Under the pieces are notes generated by a model. It did not search any database. It was not told the origin of the DNA and saw only the letters and a program-made list of their open reading frames with translations. Of a stretch of 7,366 bases of DNA, positions 1 through 6,666 are shown in pieces. Within the stretch, counting starts at the first letter, position 1. Every line of letters starts with the position of its first letter. The translations under genes and the position numbers were made by a program. Origin of the DNA: an uncultured Pelagibacteraceae bacterium (GTDB lineage Bacteria; Pseudomonadota; Alphaproteobacteria; Pelagibacterales; Pelagibacteraceae); contig CACPEI010000022.1 in NCBI GenBank assembly GCA_902632875.1, positions 1-7,366 on the forward strand. Direction: 5' to 3'.

Positions 1-2672
1 AAGCAAATTTACCAACAAGAGAGCCTGAATTTTTAAAGTTTTGGGAAAAAATAAATTTATACAGAGAATTAAGAAATTCTAGAAAAGGTAAAGAGAAATT
101 TATCCTACATGATGGCCCTCCCTATGCTAATGGCAATATACATATGGGTACTGCTTTAAACAAAATCTTAAAGGACATAATTGTAAAATTTCACCAAATG
201 GATGGTAAAGACTCTGTGTATGTCCCAGGATGGGATTGTCATGGTCTACCTATTGAATGGAAAATAGAGGAACAATATAAAAAAAATAAAAAAAATAAAA
301 ACGAGGTTCCCGTAGTTGAATTTAGAAAAGAATGTAGATCTTTTGCAGAAAAATGGATCGAAGTGCATAAAGACCAATTTAAAAGATTAGGAGTTGTTGG
401 AGATTGGGAAAATTATTATTCCACAATGAGTTACGACGCAGAAGCTCAAATTGTCAGAGAGCTTGGAAAATTTCTAAAACAAGGAAGTTTGTACAGAGGT
501 TTTAAACCAGTATTGTGGTCTACAGTTGAAAAAACGGCTTTAGCGGATGCAGAAGTCGAATATCAAGATCATAAATCTGATACTATTTATGTGTCATTTA
601 AAGTTAAAAAATCAAAAATAAAAGAGTTAAATGATAATGAGATAGTTATTTGGACCACTACACCTTGGACAATTCCAGCAAATAAAGCGTTAGCTTACAA
701 TGAAAATTTAGATTATCTGTTAGTTAAAATAAATGACGATGGAGACTTTAAAGACAAAAAAATTGTTGTAGCTGAGGCTTTACTCGAGTCTGTTATTAAG
801 GATTGTAATATTGAAAGTCATGAAATATCAAAAAAATTTAAAGGGAAAGAGCTTAAAGATACAATTTGTATTCATCCTTTCTTTAATTTGGGTTTCGACT
901 ACGATATTCCAATGTTAGAGGCACGTTTTGTAACCACAGAACAAGGAACAGGTATCGTACATTGTGCTCCAAGCCACGGACCTGATGATTTTAATCTTTG
1001 TATAAACAATGGCATAAAAGCCATTGAAACTGTTGATGGAGATGGAAAGTATACAGGTAACGTAAAATTATTTGAGGGAGTGCATATTTTTAAAGCAAAC
1101 CCTTTAGTAATCGAAAAATTGAAAGATGAAAAAAAATTGTTGTCAAATGGCGAACTTGTTCACTCTTATCCTCATTCTTGGCGATCTAAAGCTCCATTAG
1201 TACATAGAGCAACACCACAATGGTTTATATCAATGGAAAGCCACAACTTGAGAAGTAAAGCTTTAAAAGCTATTGATGAAACAAATTTTTATCCAACCAA
1301 GGGTAAAGAAAGATTAAAATCAATGATAGAAACGCGACCTGATTGGTGTGTATCAAGACAAAGAGTTTGGGGTGTCCCACTTCCTATTTTTGTAAATAAA
1401 AAGAATAAGGAAATATTAATTGATGATGAAGTATTTGAAAATATTGCAAAAATTTATGAAAAAGAAGGTTCAGACTGCTGGTTTTCAGACAATCCTCAAA
1501 AATTTTTAGGGAAAAAATATAAAGCAGAGGACTATGAAAAATTAAGCGATATTGTAGAGGTATGGTTTGATAGTGGCTCAACTCATTCATTTGTCCTAGA
1601 AAAAAGAGAAGATTTAAAGTGGCCTGCATCGATGTATTTGGAGGGCTCAGATCAACATAGAGGATGGTTTCATTCATCATTATTAGAATCTTGTGGGACA
1701 CGAGGCCGTGCACCATTTGAATCTATTTTATCTCATGGATTTGTTGTAGACGGAAAAGGTTTAAAGATGTCCAAATCTTTAGGGAATGTAATAGCACCAG
1801 AAGATATATTAAAAAAATATGGAGCAGATATATTAAGAATTTGGGTGGCTTCCTCAAATTATGCTGAAGATTTGAGAATTGATTATGCAATTTTAGATCA
1901 ACATTCAGACTCGTATAGAAAAATAAGAAATACTTTTAGATACTTATTGGGCAATCTGAATGATAAATTTGAGGAAATAGACCTTACAAAAATTGATTTA
2001 GAAAAGTTGCCTGAGCTAGAAAGATTTATTTTAAATAAGGTATATCTTCTAAACAATAAATTTCATAATTATTTCAAAAATTATGATTTTCACAATTTAT
2101 ATAAAGAATTATTAAATTTTTGTGCTGTAGATTTATCAGCCTTTTACTTCGATATAAGAAAAGATACACTTTATTGTGACAACTTAAATTCTGTAAAAAG
2201 AAAATCTTGTGTAATGATTTTGAACGTTTTGTTAAATGCATTGTTGAGATGGTTTGCGCCAATTTTATCTTTTACTAGTGAAGAAATTTATCAACTAATA
2301 TCAAAAGAAAATAAAAGCATTCATTTAGAAAAATTTTTGTCTGTGCCTGAAAATTTTAATGATGATCATATTTTGAAAAAATGGAATGAACTTATTAAGA
2401 TTAGGGAGGTTTGTAACATCAGTATTGAGGAGAAAAGGGTTGCTAAAGAAATAGGCTCAAGTCTTGAGGCTGAACTTAAATTAAATCTCAACAGTAAATA
2501 TAAAAAAGTTTTGACAAATATTGATTTATCAGAATTATGTATTGTTTCTAAAGCTGAAATTAGTTTTGATGAAAAATCAGACATTTTTGTTAAGACAAAT
2601 AAAGCATCAGGAGATAAATGTCCCGTGTGTTGGAAAATTAGTGTTGAGCCGTGTGCGAGACATCCTAAATAA
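1..2672 (+). CDS. ileS: Isoleucyl-tRNA synthetase, 5'-partial
   Basis: Class I aminoacyl-tRNA synthetase that charges tRNA-Ile with isoleucine in the cytoplasm and hydrolyses mischarged valine. The open frame reaches the left edge (first full codon at 3) and gives 889 visible residues. The ATG at 144 is internal: the upstream codons encode the family's LPTREPEFLKFWE and LHDGPPYANGNIHMG stretches. About 15-25 N-terminal residues are probably missing. Visible motifs are HMGT (141-152, variant of HIGH), PGWDCHGLPIE, the editing-domain WTTTPWTIPANKAL (from 651) and GTGIVHCAPSHGPDDF (945-992), WCVSRQRVWGVPLP, VWFDSGSTHSF, GSDQHRGWFHSS and KMSKS (1764-1778), followed by the anticodon-binding domain. 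The C-terminus ends in a short CPVC...CARH cluster, probably the zinc site. The stop TAA shares its last base with the lspA ATG. The ileS-lspA pairing is common in proteobacteria. Identification is secure. Confidence 0.97.
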   Translation, partial: ANLPTREPEFLKFWEKINLYRELRNSRKGKEKFILHDGPPYANGNIHMGTALNKILKDIIVKFHQMDGKDSVYVPGWDCHGLPIEWKIEEQYKKNKKNKNEVPVVEFRKECRSFAEKWIEVHKDQFKRLGVVGDWENYYSTMSYDAEAQIVRELGKFLKQGSLYRGFKPVLWSTVEKTALADAEVEYQDHKSDTIYVSFKVKKSKIKELNDNEIVIWTTTPWTIPANKALAYNENLDYLLVKINDDGDFKDKKIVVAEALLESVIKDCNIESHEISKKFKGKELKDTICIHPFFNLGFDYDIPMLEARFVTTEQGTGIVHCAPSHGPDDFNLCINNGIKAIETVDGDGKYTGNVKLFEGVHIFKANPLVIEKLKDEKKLLSNGELVHSYPHSWRSKAPLVHRATPQWFISMESHNLRSKALKAIDETNFYPTKGKERLKSMIETRPDWCVSRQRVWGVPLPIFVNKKNKEILIDDEVFENIAKIYEKEGSDCWFSDNPQKFLGKKYKAEDYEKLSDIVEVWFDSGSTHSFVLEKREDLKWPASMYLEGSDQHRGWFHSSLLESCGTRGRAPFESILSHGFVVDGKGLKMSKSLGNVIAPEDILKKYGADILRIWVASSNYAEDLRIDYAILDQHSDSYRKIRNTFRYLLGNLNDKFEEIDLTKIDLEKLPELERFILNKVYLLNNKFHNYFKNYDFHNLYKELLNFCAVDLSAFYFDIRKDTLYCDNLNSVKRKSCVMILNVLLNALLRWFAPILSFTSEEIYQLISKENKSIHLEKFLSVPENFNDDHILKKWNELIKIREVCNISIEEKRVAKEIGSSLEAELKLNLNSKYKKVLTNIDLSELCIVSKAEISFDEKSDIFVKTNKASGDKCPVCWKISVEPCARHPK

Positions 2673-3169
2673 TGTTTAATTTTTTTAAAAAAAAGTTTTT
2701 CATTAATTTTTTTTTAGTTTTGATTATTTTTTGTCTTGATAGGATCACTAAAAATTTTGTTATCTCACAAAGCAAAATTAATTTATCTAATGATTTGTTT
2801 TTATCAAATTATTTAAATATAAGCCTTATGTGGAATGAAGGTATTGCCTTTGGTTTATTTGCGTTTGATGAAAGTTTTTTTTATAATTTTATAACAATAT
2901 TAATTATCATAGTAATTATAATCGTTTTTTTTATGATTTTAAAAAATGAAGGTTATAAAAAATACTCACTTATATTAATTCTCGGTGGTGCTTTAGGAAA
3001 TTTATATGATCGTATTTTATTTAGTGCCGTACCAGATTTTATAGATTTTCACATTGGAGATTTTCATTGGTTTGTTTTTAATGTGGCCGATATTTTTATA
3101 TCTATTGGAGTAATAATCATGATATTGTCAGAATTTATGGTTACAAAAACATCAAATGAAGAACTTTAA
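2672..3169 (+). CDS. lspA: Lipoprotein signal peptidase (signal peptidase II)
   Basis: Inner-membrane aspartyl protease that cleaves the signal peptide of diacylglyceryl-modified prolipoproteins just before the lipobox cysteine. The protein has 165 residues, the normal family length, with four hydrophobic segments at roughly residues 9-31, 68-90, 98-111 and 136-156. Family motifs are LDRITK (Asp23), NEGIAFGLF (Asn55), GGALGNLYDR (105-114), PDFIDF (121-126) and FNVAD (136-140). By family alignment the catalytic aspartates are Asp122 and Asp140. The ATG overlaps the ileS stop by one base (TAATG), which suggests coupled translation; only a weak purine stretch lies upstream. The 3' end overlaps the next gene, a lipoprotein, by 14 bases, so a likely substrate is encoded directly behind the enzyme. 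Confidence 0.97.
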   Translation: MFNFFKKKFFINFFLVLIIFCLDRITKNFVISQSKINLSNDLFLSNYLNISLMWNEGIAFGLFAFDESFFYNFITILIIIVIIIVFFMILKNEGYKKYSLILILGGALGNLYDRILFSAVPDFIDFHIGDFHWFVFNVADIFISIGVIIMILSEFMVTKTSNEEL

Positions 3170-3476
3170 AAATATTATTATATATTTATTTATACTGGTT
3201 TCTTTAGTTTCTTGCGCCTCTCTAAAGAAATCTTTAACTCCACAAAAAAAATCAGGTAGCGAAGAATTTTTAGTAGAGAAAAAATCACCTTTAGTTATGC
3301 CTCCCAACTATAACAAGTTACCACAACCGAAAATTGCCGAAGATGATAAAAAGAAAAAAAAGATTGATATAAAAAAAATGGTTACTGGAGTTGAAAATTC
3401 AAATACTGATAAGTCACAATCAGAACCTAAAAGTTCTATTGAGGAGTTGATACTTAAAAGTATTAAGAAAGATTGA
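3156..3476 (+). CDS. Small lipoprotein, DUF3035/BamF-like
   Basis: A 106-residue predicted lipoprotein. The N-terminus has a basic start (MKNFKN), a hydrophobic core and the lipobox LVSC, with Cys20 as the lipidated residue. The following Ala and Ser give no Asp-type inner-membrane retention signal, so outer-membrane sorting is plausible. Residues 35-58 carry a pattern I recognise from DUF3035: EEF-V, then a basic patch, SPLVMPPNYN and LPQP. In Caulobacter a member of this family, BamF, is a component of the outer-membrane beta-barrel assembly complex. The remainder is Lys-rich and probably disordered (a KKKKK run near 65-69). This form is short for the family. The ATG lies 14 bases inside lspA; no good alternative start keeps the signal peptide. 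Lipoprotein status is secure, the family call is good, and a role in the BAM complex is inference. Confidence 0.85.
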   Translation: MKNFKNIIIYLFILVSLVSCASLKKSLTPQKKSGSEEFLVEKKSPLVMPPNYNKLPQPKIAEDDKKKKKIDIKKMVTGVENSNTDKSQSEPKSSIEELILKSIKKD

Positions 3477-4642
3477 TGATCAGTAAAACAATAATTCTAA
3501 AAAATTTTAGAAAAAAAAAAATTTCAAAAAAAAATAAAAAAAACTTATCTTTTCTTTTAAAGGACAAAAGTGAAGTAATCAATTCACTTAGTTTGAATTA
3601 TAAAGACAAATATAATATTAGAAATATAAAAAAGATTGCTGGTAATTCAGAAATTAGAATTATTGGGATGGGTGGTTCAATTTTAGGTGCAGAAGCAATT
3701 TCAAGTTTTTTTGGAAAAGAAAGAAAAAGGAAATTTCATTTTGTTAATAATATTTCTCCAAATTATCATTTTAAAAGAAAAAAATATTGCAATTTAGTAA
3801 TTTCAAAATCTGGCAATACTTTAGAGACTATTGCGAATTTTAATGTTTTAAATAATAAGGGTGATAAAAATATATTTATAACACAAAATAAAAAAAGTTA
3901 TCTTTTAAATCTTGCTCAAAATTTGAAATCTGAAATTATTCATCATAATAATTTTATTGGTGGAAGATATTCTGTATTGTCAGAAGTTGGTATGCTACCA
4001 GCTGAATTAATGGGATTTAAACCAAATAAATTTAGACAATTAAACAACATAATTAAAAATAAGTATTTTTTAAACTCACTATTGAATAATGTTGAGTCAA
4101 TCTTATCTTTAAGTAAACAAAAAAAAAATAATTCAATCTTATTAAATTATAATCCAAGTTTAATTAATTTTTTAGAGTGGTATAAGCAATTGACTGCCGA
4201 AAGTTTAGGAAAAAAAAACAAGGGTATTTTACCAATTATATCGAATGTACCAAAAGACAATCATAGTGTTATGCAACTTTATATAGATGGTATTAAAAAT
4301 AATTTTTACTCATTCTTTTTCTTAAATGAGCAAAATTCAAAAAAAGTTTATTTTAAAAGATTTTCTCAGAGATTTATGAGTTTTAAAGACAAAACTTTGA
4401 CGAATATTATTTATAATCAAAAAATCGCTACTGAAAAAGTATTTGAAATGAAAAAAATTCCTTTTAGAAGTTTTAATATTTTAAAGAGAGATGAAAAAAC
4501 ATTAGGTGAATTGTTTATTTTTTTTATTTTAGAAACTATTCTTTTAGGAAGGGCTTTAAAAGTTAACCCTTTTGATCAACCATCTGTCGAGTTGATAAAA
4601 ACTCAAACTAAAAAATTTTTATCTGTCAATCCTTCCAAATAA
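3476..4642 (+). CDS. pgi: Glucose-6-phosphate isomerase (compact form)
   Basis: Interconverts glucose 6-phosphate and fructose 6-phosphate in the cytoplasm. I chose the ATG at 3476, whose A is the last base of the upstream TGA stop (TGATG); an in-frame TTG at 3473 adds one residue and is less likely. This gives 388 residues, well short of the ~550 of E. coli Pgi and below the ~415-450 of compact bacterial forms. Motifs numbered from ATG 3476: GMGGS (64-68), SKSGNT (110-115, sugar-phosphate SIS loop), GGRYS (162-166), QLTAESLGK with probable catalytic Glu242, KDNHS with His263, and NPFDQPSVELIK ending in Lys375. The active-site set therefore looks complete, although the usual Gly in QPGVE is Ser. 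The protein is very rich in Lys and Asn, and its first 25 residues are strongly basic. The 3' end overlaps rsmD by 24 bases. Confidence 0.94.
   Translation: MISKTIILKNFRKKKISKKNKKNLSFLLKDKSEVINSLSLNYKDKYNIRNIKKIAGNSEIRIIGMGGSILGAEAISSFFGKERKRKFHFVNNISPNYHFKRKKYCNLVISKSGNTLETIANFNVLNNKGDKNIFITQNKKSYLLNLAQNLKSEIIHHNNFIGGRYSVLSEVGMLPAELMGFKPNKFRQLNNIIKNKYFLNSLLNNVESILSLSKQKKNNSILLNYNPSLINFLEWYKQLTAESLGKKNKGILPIISNVPKDNHSVMQLYIDGIKNNFYSFFFLNEQNSKKVYFKRFSQRFMSFKDKTLTNIIYNQKIATEKVFEMKKIPFRSFNILKRDEKTLGELFIFFILETILLGRALKVNPFDQPSVELIKTQTKKFLSVNPSK
3511..3543 (+). repeat. Poly-A low-complexity tract in the pgi 5' coding region
   Basis: Three A runs lie close together: 11 A at 3511-3521, 9 A at 3526-3534 and 8 A at 3536-3543. 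They encode the basic RKKKISKKNKKN stretch of the PGI N-terminus. The frame is open across them as written. Such runs are prone to replication or transcription slippage and to sequencing error. Confidence 0.8.
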
Positions 4643-5182
4643 TATTTTGGATAAACCGAAAACTTTTTCCCTAGAAATATTAAATTTACTGTCAATGATC
4701 TCTTTAATTTTTTTGTTTCTATGAATTATTACTATAGTATTTGGCCTCACAAATTTTGAAGTATTTAATTTTTTTAACAGATTATTCAATTTTTCATCTC
4801 TAAACGGCGGATCAATGAAAATAAGATCAAATTTATTTTTTGAAAGATCATTTTCTAAATTATACACATCACTTTTTATAATCTCTGATTTATCTTCCAA
4901 ATTTAAAAAATTAATATTCTTTTCTAATATTTTTATTGAATTTAAATGATTTTCAAAAAAGGTCACTTTTTTTGCCCCCCTTGAGAGACATTCAAGACCA
5001 AAGGATCCAGTTCCTGAAAATAAATCGAGAACATTTGAATTTAATAAATTAATTTTATTATCAACAGAATGCTGAAGAATATTAAAAATTGACTCTTTAA
5101 CTATGTCTTTTAATGGTCTGGTATCCTGATCAATTGGTTGAAAAAGTTTTTTCCCCTTTAGTGAGCCACCTATAATTCTCAT
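4619..5182 (-). CDS. rsmD: 16S rRNA (guanine(966)-N2)-methyltransferase
   Basis: SAM-dependent methyltransferase expected to modify N2 of G966 (E. coli numbering) of 16S rRNA in the assembling 30S subunit. It has 187 residues, full length for the family. The N-terminus MRIIGGSLKGKKL with TRP at 21-23 and KESIFNIL at 29-36 is the RsmD signature. Motif I is VLDLFSGTGSFGLE (51-64), an acidic end of beta-2 follows (FFEN, 75-78), and the catalytic motif IV is DPPF (124-127, within FDLIFIDPPF). The end KVFGLSKILFGR resembles the family C-terminus. The ATG directly follows the purD stop (TAA then ATG, no gap), and I see no Shine-Dalgarno sequence, so translation probably depends on reinitiation after purD. 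Its last 24 bases lie antisense to the end of pgi. Confidence 0.95.
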   Translation of the reverse strand: MRIIGGSLKGKKLFQPIDQDTRPLKDIVKESIFNILQHSVDNKINLLNSNVLDLFSGTGSFGLECLSRGAKKVTFFENHLNSIKILEKNINFLNLEDKSEIIKSDVYNLENDLSKNKFDLIFIDPPFRDEKLNNLLKKLNTSKFVRPNTIVIIHRNKKIKEIIDSKFNISREKVFGLSKILFGRIDR

Positions 5183-6448
5183 TTAATTATCTATAGCTTT
5201 AAAACCTATATCTTTTCTAAAAAAACCCTCATTCCAATTCAATTCATTTATTTGGGCTAATATTTTTTTTCTAGCATTGTACAAGTCTGTGTTGGTACTC
5301 ACAAAATTTAAAACTCTACCACCTACAGAATAAATCTTTTTATCTTTAATTAATGTTCCGGCATGAAACAAAAAACTCCCGCTACTTTTTTTTAGATTAA
5401 AAATATTTTTTATCTCTACATTTTTTTTATAATCTTCAGGATATCCTTTTGCACATAACACTATACACATACTCCTCTTATCTAACCATTCAATTTCAAA
5501 GTTACTTAAAGTTTTTTTGTTACAAGCTAAAATTAAATCTAAGAAATCTGATTTTAATAAAGGCAAAATGGTTTGACATTCTGGATCACCCATCCTCACA
5601 TTATATTCAATCAAATATGGGTTGCCATCTTTAATCATTAGTCCTGCATATAAAAACCCTGTGTAATTTTCCCCTAAGTCATTGATAGCTTTAAGTGTTG
5701 GTTTTATAATCTGATTTATAACTTTTTCGTAAAGATGATTATTAATAATTTTAGATGGGCAGTAAGCACCCATCCCACCAGTATTTTTTCCAGTATCACC
5801 CTCACCAACACGCTTATGATCTTGCGCAGTTTGAAAAAATTTAAAAGTTTTTCCATCTGAAATTATAAAAAAGCTCATTTCCTCACCATCTAAAAATTCT
5901 TCTATAAGCACATTTTCAGCTGTACCAAATTTTCCATTAAAAATTTCGTCTATTGCATTTTGGCATTGTGATAAATCATTACAAATATAGACTCCTTTAC
6001 CTGACGCTAACCCATCAGCTTTAATGACAACCGGCATTTTTGAATTTTTTATAAAATTACTAGCTAGGTCTTTTGTCTCGAAAACACCAAATTTCGCTGT
6101 TGGTATTTTGTATTTTTCACAAATGTGTTTTGTAAAAATTTTTGATCCTTCAAGCTTAGCAGATTTACGTTTAGGACCAAAAACTGATATATTTTTTTTT
6201 TCTAAAAAGTCCACTATACCGTTAACTAATGGTTTTTCTGGACCCACAATCACTAAATCGATATTTTTTTCTTCAATAAAATTTTGGACTAATCCAAAAT
6301 TGTTTATGTCAACTTCAACATTTTCTGCAATCTGAGCAGTACCTGCATTTCCTGGTAGACAAAAAATTTTTTTAGTTTTTTTTGAATTATAAATTGAATG
6401 TGCTAATGCATGTTCTCTACCACCACTTCCTAGAATTGCAATTTTCAT
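5183..6448 (-). CDS. purD: Phosphoribosylamine-glycine ligase (GAR synthetase)
   Basis: Second step of de novo purine synthesis: joins glycine to 5-phosphoribosylamine using ATP, giving GAR, ADP and phosphate. It has 421 residues, full length for the monofunctional enzyme. The N-domain shows GSGGREHAL (7-15), LPGNAGTA (31-38) and VGPEKPLVNG (68-77). Next come FGPKRKSAKLEGSK (90-103) and the ATP-grasp domain, with VIKADGLASGKGV (141-153), IEEFLDGEEMSFF (182-194), AQDHKRVGEGDTGKNTGGMG (208-227) and the metal-binding EYNVRMGDPE (281-290). The usual NVRFGDPETQ reads NVRMGDPECQ here, a mild change. The C-terminal domain is complete (VGGRVLNFV near the end). It is the first gene of a leftward purD-rsmD pair. 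Its ATG faces the start of the DUF2093 gene across 23 bp, so its promoter must lie in that spacer or inside the neighbouring gene. Confidence 0.97.
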   Translation of the reverse strand: MKIAILGSGGREHALAHSIYNSKKTKKIFCLPGNAGTAQIAENVEVDINNFGLVQNFIEEKNIDLVIVGPEKPLVNGIVDFLEKKNISVFGPKRKSAKLEGSKIFTKHICEKYKIPTAKFGVFETKDLASNFIKNSKMPVVIKADGLASGKGVYICNDLSQCQNAIDEIFNGKFGTAENVLIEEFLDGEEMSFFIISDGKTFKFFQTAQDHKRVGEGDTGKNTGGMGAYCPSKIINNHLYEKVINQIIKPTLKAINDLGENYTGFLYAGLMIKDGNPYLIEYNVRMGDPECQTILPLLKSDFLDLILACNKKTLSNFEIEWLDKRSMCIVLCAKGYPEDYKKNVEIKNIFNLKKSSGSFLFHAGTLIKDKKIYSVGGRVLNFVSTNTDLYNARKKILAQINELNWNEGFFRKDIGFKAIDN

Positions 6449-6471
6449 AATTCTTTTATATATCTTAAATT
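6449..6471. promoter_or_regulatory. Divergent spacer with symmetric TATATA box
   Basis: This 23-bp, almost pure AT spacer separates the ATGs of purD (-) and the DUF2093 gene (+). Its centre holds TATATA at 6457-6462, which reads the same on both strands and could act as a -10 element in either direction. It lies 8 bases from the purD start and 9 bases from the DUF2093 start. A TTGCAA at 6436-6441 could be a weak -35 for the rightward gene, though its 15-base spacer is short. I see no Shine-Dalgarno sequence for either gene. Promoter function is inferred from position; TATATA is common by chance in DNA this AT-rich. Confidence 0.3.
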
Positions 6472-6666
6472 ATGACAAACAAGCTAGCTAAATTAAAATA
6501 TTTGCCAAATACTTTTGAGGTGATTGAAAAGGGAGATCACGTAATTTGTGCTGTTTCCAATAAGAAAATATTATTAGAAAATTTAAATTATTGGAACGTT
6601 GATAGGCAAGAGCCTTATTTTTCTTATATAGAAGCTTCTATCGTCAGAGAGAAAAATTTATCTTAA
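6472..6666 (+). CDS. DUF2093 family small protein
   Basis: A 64-residue protein of unknown function. I recognise the DUF2093 pattern of alphaproteobacteria: FEVIEKGDHVICAVSNKKI at 15-33, then ENLNYWNVDRQEPY at 36-49, then a loosely conserved EAS near 54-56. There is no signal peptide or membrane segment, so it should be cytoplasmic. A single Cys (26) in the conserved CAV segment argues against a self-contained zinc finger. In many alphaproteobacteria, as I recall, this family sits near xseA and purD; here it faces purD directly with no xseA between. The ATG at 6472 is 23 bp from the purD start. Its TAA stop abuts the stop codon of the acyltransferase gene on the other strand. That the motifs survive at this length shows it is a real gene despite its size. 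No function is proposed. Confidence 0.85.
   Translation: MTNKLAKLKYLPNTFEVIEKGDHVICAVSNKKILLENLNYWNVDRQEPYFSYIEASIVREKNLS

Noticed and set aside
144..146. ATG as start of ileS
   Set aside because: It is the Met of the HMGT active-site motif; conserved IleRS sequence continues upstream in frame to the window edge.
279..301. A8-T-A8-T-A5 tract in ileS as a possible tandem repeat
   Set aside because: It encodes a short KKNKKNKN linker within IleRS and is explained by Lys/Asn codons in an AT-rich genome; no repeat copies elsewhere in the window.
1384..1716. 110-residue open frame on the minus strand inside ileS
   Set aside because: It is antisense to conserved IleRS catalytic sequence and resembles no family; open by composition only.
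6024..6335. 103-residue open frame on the plus strand inside purD
   Set aside because: It lies opposite conserved PurD motifs and has no recognisable domain or start signal; treated as a shadow, as are the shorter antisense frames at 2074-2262, 2366-2584 and 5449-5634.
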